Positions 54,621 to 64,000 of a DNA stretch of 64,000 bases are shown here, one piece after another (the first letter of the stretch is position 1; every line of letters begins with the position of its first letter). The stretch covers positions 186,001 to 250,000 of the forward strand of contig JAHBSI010000004.1 in the NCBI GenBank assembly GCA_019639195.1, given 5' to 3'. Under the pieces are notes generated by a model. That model was not told where the DNA came from and searched no databases. It saw only the letters and a program-made list of their open reading frames with translations. This stretch comes from Acidobacteriota bacterium (GTDB taxonomy: Bacteria; Acidobacteriota; Blastocatellia; Pyrinomonadales; Pyrinomonadaceae). Both the position numbers and the translations under genes were made by a program.

Positions 54621-55181
54621 TTATTGCCTCAATGTTTTCAATGCACCTGCCCACGCGACCACCTGATCGAGGAGTGTTGAGAGGCTGTTCTTATGCCTTT
54701 CGTCAGGCTTAAAAACGGTATAGTTCTCAAAATCCGTAAACAGCGAAAGCATTACTTGTTGCCGAACGTCCGCGATCTGCAATTCCGCCATCATCCCGCG
54801 AAGGTGCTCAACGGCACGGACGCCATATGCACTTCCGTAGCTCACGAAGCCTGCCGATTTGTTGTTCCATTCCGCATAAACGAAATCTAGAGCGTTCTTT
54901 AGCGCCGCCGAAGTGCTGTGATTGTATTCCGGCGTGATAAAGACATAACCGTCGAACGATGCGACCTTTTCGGCCCAGCGTTTCGTGTGGGCGTTCTCGT
55001 ACTGGCCGCGGCTCGGCGGCAGACTCTCGTCCAGCAGTGGAAGCTCAAAATCCGCAATGTCCACGATCTCGTATTCGGCATCCGTCCGGACCTTTGCAAG
55101 CTCATAAACCCATTCGGCAACCTTCAAATTCGCCCTTCCCGGACGAGTGCTGCCTGTTACAATTCCGATCTTTAACGTCAT
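54621..55181 (-). CDS. NADPH-dependent FMN reductase
   Basis: 186 residues with a flavodoxin-like fold. The FMN-binding loop is IGIVTGSTRPGRANLKVAEW, with VFITPEYNHSTSAALKNALD for the flavin and dimer contact and VSYGSAYGVRAVEHLRGMMA later. Enzymes of this group reduce flavins, quinones or azo compounds with NADPH. It stands alone, 339 bases from groEL. Confidence 0.9.
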   Translation of the reverse strand: MTLKIGIVTGSTRPGRANLKVAEWVYELAKVRTDAEYEIVDIADFELPLLDESLPPSRGQYENAHTKRWAEKVASFDGYVFITPEYNHSTSAALKNALDFVYAEWNNKSAGFVSYGSAYGVRAVEHLRGMMAELQIADVRQQVMLSLFTDFENYTVFKPDERHKNSLSTLLDQVVAWAGALKTLRQ

Positions 55182-55304
55182 AATTCCTCCAGTTCAACCA
55201 TACCATTTACACATCAGCCATTCGTAACAGAAGCCGCGATCGTCAACGTCCATATCGCGAATATCGTCAGCCGGTGTTGTCGTGGGCCCGCACGTTGTCC
55301 GACC

Positions 55305-55331
55305 AAAAAAAGGGTCAGCAGATGCTGACCC
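55305..55331 (-). terminator. Rho-independent terminator of the groES-groEL operon
   Basis: GGGTCAGC and GCTGACCC (55312-55319 and 55324-55331) pair over 8 bp around AGAT. On the minus strand the hairpin ends in seven T (complement of 55305-55311). It is 190 bases past the present groEL stop, but only 25 past a second copy of the groEL tail at 55356. Confidence 0.88.
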
Positions 55332-55355
55332 CTAAAATACCAAGAAAGGACCGGG

Positions 55356-55378
55356 TTACATGCCCATGCCCATGCCGC
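55356..55378 (-). repeat. groEL: Duplicate of the groEL 3' end (outer copy)
   Basis: The 23 bases match the true groEL end at 55521-55543 at all but one position. Read on the minus strand it encodes GSGMGMGM and a stop, like the real GroEL tail. It is cut off from the gene by the element at 55379-55520. Confidence 0.85.
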
Positions 55379-55520
55379 TTCCGGCTCTCCTCCTTACCAA
55401 GGAGGAGTACGGCGGCAGCCGGGAGGTGGTTTTTAGTTGGTGCAGATAATTGTCTACCCAACAAAGAACCACCCCGTCACCGAAGCGATGCCACCCCTCC
55501 TTCGTAAGGAGGGGAGTTTA
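55379..55520. mobile_element. Palindromic MITE/REP-like insertion element at the groEL 3' end
   Basis: About 142 bases without coding potential, folding into three hairpins: CTCCTCCTT-ACC-AAGGAGGAG (55387-55407), a long stem built on GGTGGTT/AACCACC with inner GTTGG/CCAAC (55425-55473), and CCCCTCCTT-CGT-AAGGAGGGG (55494-55514). The two end hairpins share the same plan. Flanking 23-base direct repeats of the groEL end suggest an insertion or duplication event. No transposase is present; mobility would need a helper in trans. Confidence 0.65.
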
Positions 55521-57197
<1,677 letters not shown>

Positions 57198-57200
57198 CTA

Positions 57201-57245
57201 AGAGTGCAGGCTTTAGCCTGTCTTACGCGATAGATCGCGCACTCT
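57201..57245 (+). repeat. Small structured repeat, copy 2
   Basis: A 45-base unit. Outer arms AGAGTGC (57201-57207) and GCACTCT (57239-57245) enclose two hairpins, CAGGC-TTTA-GCCTG (57207-57220) and CGCGA-TAGA-TCGCG (57226-57239), as a three-way junction. It matches the unit at 14604-14649 in opposite orientation. It lies between groES and groEL. A 10-base palindrome, AGAGTACTCT, is just upstream. Confidence 0.65.
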
Positions 57246-57257
57246 GAACTTTTTGTC

Positions 57258-57575
57258 TTATTTCGCTGCTTCTCCTGCGCGGTTGATGATGCCGAGGATC
57301 TCGTCCTCACGCATGATGATGAATTCTTCGCCGTCGAGCTTGATCTCGCTGCCCGAGTACTTGCCGAAAAGAACGCGGTCGCCTGCTTTCACGTCGAGAG
57401 ACTGACGCGAGCCGTCTTCTTTATACTTGCCTGCGCCTGCTGCGATAACTTCGCCTTCTTGCGGCTTTTCCTTTGCGGTGTCGGGAATGAAAAGCCCGCC
57501 GGCCGTCTTGTTTTCGGTGTCATCGATACGCTTGATGATCACGCGATCATGAAGCGGTGTGATGTTTGTTGCCAT
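57258..57575 (-). CDS. groES: 10 kDa chaperonin GroES
   Basis: 105 residues. The N-terminus [20 protein letters not shown] is typical, and the mobile loop ([20 protein letters not shown]) and the roof region ([20 protein letters not shown]) are intact. It caps GroEL. A Shine-Dalgarno (AAGGAG) is 9 bases before the ATG. Promoter and CIRCE operator lie 75-130 bases upstream. Confidence 0.99.
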   Translation of the reverse strand: MATNITPLHDRVIIKRIDDTENKTAGGLFIPDTAKEKPQEGEVIAAGAGKYKEDGSRQSLDVKAGDRVLFGKYSGSEIKLDGEEFIIMREDEILGIINRAGEAAK

Positions 57576-57649
57576 AGTAGTTAACTCCTTCTATTTCGAA
57601 ATTTAGTAAAATAGCTATCTTGAACTTCCACTGTAGAGAATTCGACATT

Positions 57650-57676
57650 TTAGCAGTCTCAGCCCAAGAGTGCTAG
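57650..57676 (-). promoter_or_regulatory. CIRCE operator (HrcA-binding site)
   Basis: TTAGCAGTC, 9-base spacer, GAGTGCTAG: one mismatch per arm to the CIRCE consensus TTAGCACTC-N9-GAGTGCTAA. It overlaps the end of the groES -10 box and the start region, the usual place for HrcA repression of heat-shock genes. The hrcA gene is not in the window. Confidence 0.88.
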
Positions 57677-57703
57677 TATATTTTTTGCCCGATCGGATGT
57701 CAA
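57675..57703 (-). promoter_or_regulatory. sigma70 promoter of groES-groEL
   Basis: On the minus strand TTGACA (57703-57698), 17-base spacer, TATACT (57680-57675). The last two bases of the -10 overlap the CIRCE arm. Confidence 0.85.
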
Positions 57704-57751
57704 GGTGGAGTCGGGCTCTTTAGAAAAGTTGATAATAGCATTGTCAAGTTT

Positions 57752-58597
57752 ATGATCCTCTCCGAGATAAATATCTACCCGATCAAGTCTCTACGGGGGA
57801 TTACGCTCCAAAAGGCTGAGTTCGATGACCGAGGCCTGTGCAACGACCGCCGCTGGATGCTTGTTGACGAGAACGATCGGTTCGTAACTCAGCGAGAGCT
57901 ACCAAGCCTCGCATTGATCGACGTCTCGCTTGACGAGAGAGGTTTGACGGTCGGCTGCGATGGGTTTGGCTCCCTGCGGGTCGATCTTTACGCCAAAGAC
58001 GGAATTTTGCGGCCCGTTACGGTCTTTGATAGTACGGTCGAGGGTGAGATCTATGATGAGACGGTGAACGAATGGTTCAGCGAGGTTGGGGGCAAACAAC
58101 TGAGGCTTGTGCGGATGCCTCAGAGCTCGAGAAGGCCGGTGAGCGAGAAATACCGCGTGCGTAAGACGGACGTTGTGAGCTTTGCGGACGGTTATCCGTT
58201 CCTGCTTATCGGCGAAGCGTCGCTCAATGATCTTAACCGACACCTATCCAAACCGGTCGAAATGCGACGTTTCCGGCCAAATTTTGTCGTGCAGGGAAGC
58301 GAAGCGTACGAAGAGGACCGCTGGCAGGATTTCCGTATCGGCGGCAATGTATTTCACGGCGTAAAGTTGTCAGCCCGATGCGTCATCACGACCGTTGACC
58401 CGCTGAAAGGTACGTTTGACGGCAAAGATCCGCTCCTTACTCTCTCGAAATATCGCGGCGGCGTCCTGAACGGCAAGCGTGGAGCATTCTTTGGCCAGAA
58501 CGTGATCGCAGAGGCGGCAACAGGCACGGTAAGCGTAGGCGACCCGGTCGAGGTGATCGCCTACGCTGAACCGCCGGTCATGGTGGGCCATAGGTAA
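57752..58597 (+). CDS. MOSC domain protein (mARC/YcbX-like)
   Basis: 281 residues. The N-terminal MOSC_N barrel shows INIYPIKSLRGITLQKAEFD and NDRRWMLVDENDRFVTQREL. The C-terminal MOSC domain has RFRPNFVVQGSEAYEEDRWQ and the conserved cysteine in SARCVITTVDPLKG, expected to bind the molybdenum cofactor. YcbX-type proteins reduce N-hydroxylated bases; this one lacks the ferredoxin domain, so it needs a separate redox partner. Confidence 0.9.
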   Translation: MILSEINIYPIKSLRGITLQKAEFDDRGLCNDRRWMLVDENDRFVTQRELPSLALIDVSLDERGLTVGCDGFGSLRVDLYAKDGILRPVTVFDSTVEGEIYDETVNEWFSEVGGKQLRLVRMPQSSRRPVSEKYRVRKTDVVSFADGYPFLLIGEASLNDLNRHLSKPVEMRRFRPNFVVQGSEAYEEDRWQDFRIGGNVFHGVKLSARCVITTVDPLKGTFDGKDPLLTLSKYRGGVLNGKRGAFFGQNVIAEAATGTVSVGDPVEVIAYAEPPVMVGHR

Positions 58598-58741
58598 AAG
58601 AGAAAGTCTACGGAAGTGCGATGACCTGGAAGATCTGTAGGTCAGAGACACGGGCGTTAGAGACAAAACGGTCGAGTCAAACAAAAAAATAGCCGCCCAA
58701 GCGGTTGAGCGGGACCTATTGAGATACTTGTTTTGGCGGAC

Positions 58742-59638
58742 TTAGAGTGTTTTGCCCGTAAGGATGAAGTACGCGTCGAGATAGCGTTGACTGGTCGCCT
58801 CGGCGATCTCCGGCGGCAGCGGCGGTGCGGGCGGAGTCTTATCCCATTCGAGGGTTTCGAGGTATTCGCGTACGAACTGCTTGTCGAATGACGGCTGCGG
58901 GTGACCCGGCTCGTATTTGGCCGCGTCCCAAAAACGCGATGAATCGGGTGTAAGGATCTCGTCGATCAGCAAGATGTTCCCCTCTGAGTCCGTTCCGAAC
59001 TCGAACTTCGTATCTGCGATTATGATGCCTTTCTCACGAGCGTACTCTGATGCAGCCGAATAAAGCTTCATCGAGGTCGATTTGAGCTTTGCGGCAGTCT
59101 CGGCACCAAGAGCAGCCTTGAATTCGAGACCCGTGATGTTCTCATCATGACCTGCCGGGGCTTTTGTCGCGGGCGTGAATATCGGTTCGAGAAGCCTGTC
59201 GCACTGTGTGAGGCATTTTGGAAGGCTGTGGCCGGAGACACTTCCGGTTTCTTTGAAGTCCTTCCAACCGGAGCCTTCAAGATAGCCCCGAACCACACAT
59301 TCGAACGGTATGACCTCGGTTCTGCGAACAAGGCTGCAGCGGCCCGCAAGTCGAGGATCGCTGGCGATCGGCTCGGGCATTTCCGCGGAATCTGCGGTAA
59401 TAAGGTGATTCGGGATTATGTTCGCGAGTTTCCTGAACCAGAACGCAGAAAGTTGGGTCAGCACGACGCCCTTTTTCTCGATCGGTGTCGGCAGGACACA
59501 GTCGAATGCCGATAAACGATCGGTCGCGACGAGAAGCAAGCGATCTTCGTCGACCTCATATACATCTCGGACCTTGCCTCGGTGTAGTAACTTTAAGCCG
59601 GGAATTTCACTACTCGAAAGGGTTGCGGTTGCGGTCAT
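58742..59638 (-). CDS. purC: Phosphoribosylaminoimidazole-succinocarboxamide synthase
   Basis: 298 residues, the long form similar in size to yeast ADE1. It has LHRGKVRDVYEVDEDRLLLV, DRLSAFDCVLPTPIEKKGVV, ECVVRGYLEGSGWKDFKETG and KFEFGTDSEGNILLIDEILT, ending with the PDSSRFW motif. It makes SAICAR in purine synthesis. It is convergent with the MOSC gene and stands alone. Confidence 0.96.
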   Translation of the reverse strand: MTATATLSSSEIPGLKLLHRGKVRDVYEVDEDRLLLVATDRLSAFDCVLPTPIEKKGVVLTQLSAFWFRKLANIIPNHLITADSAEMPEPIASDPRLAGRCSLVRRTEVIPFECVVRGYLEGSGWKDFKETGSVSGHSLPKCLTQCDRLLEPIFTPATKAPAGHDENITGLEFKAALGAETAAKLKSTSMKLYSAASEYAREKGIIIADTKFEFGTDSEGNILLIDEILTPDSSRFWDAAKYEPGHPQPSFDKQFVREYLETLEWDKTPPAPPLPPEIAEATSQRYLDAYFILTGKTL

Positions 59639-59895
59639 AGCCGAAAACCCGATTTTATCCTCTCTTCGCTACCAAAGCAAAGAGCGCCGAAAAACTCTGG
59701 AAAAGGCAAGTTGTTATACCTCTATTAACATCGTTGTAAATTCTTGATGACAAATGAGGAATTTTAAGGCATAATTAGCAACGGCGTCGAATGTGACCTT
59801 TTTCGAGGCCTTCCGCCAGGACGCGCTAGTCATTCACACCCCTTGATCCAGCATCCGTTCCGAAAGGACGAAACTTCGTTCAGTATTTTTTTGAA

Positions 59896-61104
59896 ATGAA
59901 CACCTTTTGTATTTATCGCAAGATACTCCCTATATTCTCCGCCGGCATCCTGCTTGCCGCAAGGACGTTCGCATTCCAAGCGGCTAAACCCGCACCGCTC
60001 CCTGACGAAGGAAGCGGGATCTGGACCTGGTTTAGTTACCTGCTACTTGCCGCCGGTCTTATTGGACTGTCGTATTTTCTGTGGCAGCGAAGTAAGCAGT
60101 CGAGGCCTGATGAAAACGCAGACGTTAACAAGGACGAGAACCAGCCTTGGGCAACGGCTCATCATGTTGATGCCGCCGAAGAGATCGCCTGGTTCAGTAA
60201 GTCGAAGAAAAAGAAGAGGGTGGTCGGCCCTAAGGCCGAGAGGCGCAGCGGCGAAGAAAGGCGTGTCAAGACACGGACTCCGCGTCCTCGTCCAACATTG
60301 GCCAGCGTAGATACGGTCACGGCCGCCCGAGCATACCAGGAAAAGCTTCGAAAATACCAGTATTCGCAGTTGCCCGTTCATTCGTTCATCCAGATCACCG
60401 AAGCGAGGGCGTTCGACAAGCTGCCGGTCGGCTATGATCCTGACCTCCTGAGCGCGGTCGAGCAGGCATACGATGAATACGAGGAGGACGAGACGTTTCG
60501 CGAGATCGCAGTGAAGGTGCTTGCAAAATTCAAGACGCGAAATGCCGTCGAAGGCCTTTCGCAAATGTCGCTATACGACCTTTCCGCGAATATCCGATCG
60601 AAGGCCGTCAGCGCGCTTGCTGAGTTCGATCATGAATCGGTCTTTGAAACGATCCTTCTTGCCTGTGCTGATCCGACGCGCGAAGTTCGTGCGGCGGCAG
60701 CGCGAGCCCTTTTCCGCTTGAGCTTTGATAGAGCTGAAGCCTGGAAGCGGATCATTAACACGGACGACAAGTTCCGGATGAGCATGGCGGCAAAGGCCGC
60801 TATAGAGTCCGATATCCTGAGCAAGTCGATCGATCGACTGGTTCATCAGGATATGAAGATCGCGTATGAGGCATTTGCCCTTGTTGCACTCGTGCAAAAG
60901 GCGGGCGAAATGCAGCCGATAGTTGATGCGTTCAAGCGTACAAAGGACGATCGGGTGCGGCTCGCGATCCTGCACGTGGCGGCCGTTGTGGCTGAGTCTG
61001 AATCGATAGAAGCTTTTAATGCGGTCGGCGAAGAGGGCCTGTCAGACGAGGTTAAGGAACGGCTCAAGGACCTCGCCGAGATAGGAGAGGGCGTCGCCGC
61101 CTAG
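59896..61104 (+). CDS. HEAT-repeat membrane protein
   Basis: 402 residues. A signal-like first helix (FSAGILLAARTFAFQA) and a membrane helix at about 48-63 (FSYLLLAAGLIGLSYFLW) anchor it. A basic segment contains RRSGEERR, like the RRxGxDRR patterns near PilZ and GGDEF domains, whose function here is not known. From about residue 185 on, alpha-helical repeats of HEAT type recur (AVKVLAKFKTRNAVEGLSQM, AREVRAAAARALFRLS-like). It is probably a cytoplasmic scaffold on the inner membrane. A 257-base gap upstream shows no clear promoter. Confidence 0.7.
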   Translation: MNTFCIYRKILPIFSAGILLAARTFAFQAAKPAPLPDEGSGIWTWFSYLLLAAGLIGLSYFLWQRSKQSRPDENADVNKDENQPWATAHHVDAAEEIAWFSKSKKKKRVVGPKAERRSGEERRVKTRTPRPRPTLASVDTVTAARAYQEKLRKYQYSQLPVHSFIQITEARAFDKLPVGYDPDLLSAVEQAYDEYEEDETFREIAVKVLAKFKTRNAVEGLSQMSLYDLSANIRSKAVSALAEFDHESVFETILLACADPTREVRAAAARALFRLSFDRAEAWKRIINTDDKFRMSMAAKAAIESDILSKSIDRLVHQDMKIAYEAFALVALVQKAGEMQPIVDAFKRTKDDRVRLAILHVAAVVAESESIEAFNAVGEEGLSDEVKERLKDLAEIGEGVAA

Positions 61105-61128
61105 ATCTTTTTGGACGTTTACGAAGAG

Positions 61129-61160
61129 GCTGCCCTTGTCCAGCAAGTGGCAGCTTTTTT
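61129..61160 (+). terminator. Rho-independent terminator after the HEAT gene
   Basis: GCTGCCCTTG (61129-61138) pairs with CAAG-T-GGCAGC (61144-61154, one bulged T) and runs into six T. It is 24 bases after the HEAT stop and 31 before uvrB. Confidence 0.85.
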
Positions 61161-61190
61161 GCGCGCCGGCGTTTGTTGTATGATTAAAGT

Positions 61191-63179
<1,989 letters not shown>

Positions 63180-63288
63180 GCTTCCTTTCGTTGGCTTTCT
63201 GGGAGAATTTAGCGATGTCGAACCTGGCCGGAATCCCAAAACATCGAGCTGTTTGTAAACATTTTCGGAACGCCTTAAACTTTAGTCT

Positions 63289-64000
63289 ATGCAGGTCAAG
63301 ACGCAGCTTGATGATCTTCAGAATTATCTGACCGACGCCAGTAATATGCCGGGCGGTTTTGCCGACAAGATGATCGTGCCGGAGTCGGAGGCCGAGATCG
63401 CGGAGGTGCTTCGGGAGGCGAACGAGCGACGAATTCCTGTGACGGCTTCGGGTGCGAGGACGGGTACCGTTGGAGGTGCGATACCGTTTGGCGGGATCAT
63501 TCTGTCCTTTGAGAAGCTAAACAAACTAGCGATCGATCGGGAGAGTGAAACGGCAAAGGTTGGGGCCGGCGTGATTCTTGGTGATCTGCAGAAGGCGGTC
63601 GAACAGGCGGGGCTATTTTATCCGCCCGATCCAACCGAATGGAGTTGCCAGATCGGCGGCAATGTCGCAACGAATGCGTCGGGTGCGAGGAGTTTTAAGT
63701 ACGGTGCGACGCGTGAATTCGTTGAGGGAATGAGAGTCGTCCTCGCGACGGGTGAATTATTGTCGTTGCGACGTGGGGAATACATCGCAGATCCGACGGG
63801 GCTGCTTTCCGTTACGACTGAGGACGGAAGAATTGTCGTTATTAAGGTGCCGACGTACGAACGCCCAAACGTTCGGAAGAATGTCAGCGGTTTTTACAAC
63901 TCGCGATCGCTTGATGCCATCGATCTGTTTATCGGAAGCGAAGGCACGTTGGGCGTGATCGTCGAGATCGACGTAAAACTCCTTTCAAAACCTTCCGGCT
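63289..64000 (+). CDS. FAD-binding oxidase, GlcD/D-lactate dehydrogenase type (C-terminus outside window)
   Basis: 237 codons from the ATG at 63289 to the window end, open. The PCMH-type FAD domain shows VPESEAEIAEVLREANERRI, PVTASGARTGTVGGAIPFGG, FYPPDPTEWSCQIGGNVATN and ASGARSFKYGATREFVEGMR, then LFIGSEGTLGVIVEI. Such flavoproteins oxidise glycolate, D-lactate or 2-hydroxyglutarate. The substrate-determining C-terminal half is cut off. It starts 110 bases after uvrB. Confidence 0.88.
   Translation, partial: MQVKTQLDDLQNYLTDASNMPGGFADKMIVPESEAEIAEVLREANERRIPVTASGARTGTVGGAIPFGGIILSFEKLNKLAIDRESETAKVGAGVILGDLQKAVEQAGLFYPPDPTEWSCQIGGNVATNASGARSFKYGATREFVEGMRVVLATGELLSLRRGEYIADPTGLLSVTTEDGRIVVIKVPTYERPNVRKNVSGFYNSRSLDAIDLFIGSEGTLGVIVEIDVKLLSKPSG

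Noticed and set aside
58670..58715. Possible purC terminator (CCGC/GCGG then seven T on the minus strand)
   Set aside because: Only a 4-bp stem is certain; it may function but I could not support it as a feature.

Overview
The window looks like a chromosomal stretch of a free-living Gram-negative bacterium, most likely an acidobacterium of the Blastocatellia/Pyrinomonadaceae type. This is inferred from gene content and style: an Oar-like TonB-dependent receptor with a carboxypeptidase-regulatory N-terminus, a secretin with TPR and cohesin-like parts, DUF4139, DUF4344 and DUF5666 secreted proteins, and moderately high GC. No 16S gene is present, so placement is tentative. Gene density is high, there is one tRNA gene, and I see no prophage, transposase gene, CRISPR array or integron.

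Layout. 1-5755 (minus strand): smpB, pepA, a DUF4344 lipoprotein, sucC and a truncated DUF4139 protein. 5802-11363 (plus): tRNA-Gln with its own promoter, a hotdog thioesterase, a small membrane protein, a PcrA/UvrD helicase, a lipoprotein and a TPR protein. 11417-16154 (minus): a translation block read as NUDIX hydrolase, rplM, rpsI, rpsB, tsf, pyrH, frr, with several RNA-level control candidates. 16215-21258 (plus): a DUF1569 protein, then coaBC, a family 4 uracil-DNA glycosylase, a secreted asparaginase and cinA, almost all overlapping or touching. 21460-25920: a compact secretion/pilus operon of secretin, two pseudopilins and a PilM-like protein. 25959-32432: ECF sigma factor, zinc-finger anti-sigma factor, bactofilin-like membrane protein, DUF5666 protein and Oar-like receptor. 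32584-36317 (minus): UDP-sugar epimerase, UDP-glucose dehydrogenase and two tandem FecR-like membrane-anchored paralogs. 36671-39044: an orphan XylF-type sugar-binding lipoprotein, a ROK sugar kinase and a small winged-helix-like protein. 39146-45453: rimP, nusA, infB, rbfA, nrnA behind a rimP-leader attenuator. 45464-49191: FkbM methyltransferase, polysaccharide flippase, cobO, pgpA. 49198-55181: corA, a NatAB-like ABC exporter, GlsB-like protein, a CAP-domain secreted protein, a STAS-like protein and an FMN reductase. 55305-57703 (minus): groES-groEL under a sigma70 promoter overlapped by a CIRCE operator. 57752-64000: MOSC protein, purC, a HEAT-repeat membrane protein, uvrB and the start of a GlcD-type FAD oxidase.

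How the genes fit together. Most of the window is housekeeping: translation and ribosome maturation, DNA repair, CoA, purine and cobalamin steps, and chaperonin. The accessory parts concern the envelope: a pseudopilus/secretin operon followed by a sigma/anti-sigma pair, a large outer-membrane receptor, UDP-sugar precursors for surface polysaccharide, and paired FecR-like proteins.

The least ordinary signals are non-coding. The groEL 3' tail is duplicated around a palindromic element. Two copies of a small structured repeat show compensatory stem changes. A hairpin covers the rpsB Shine-Dalgarno. Interleaved inverted repeats lie between tsf and pyrH, and an attenuator-like hairpin precedes rimP. 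I found no clear new defence or metabolic system.
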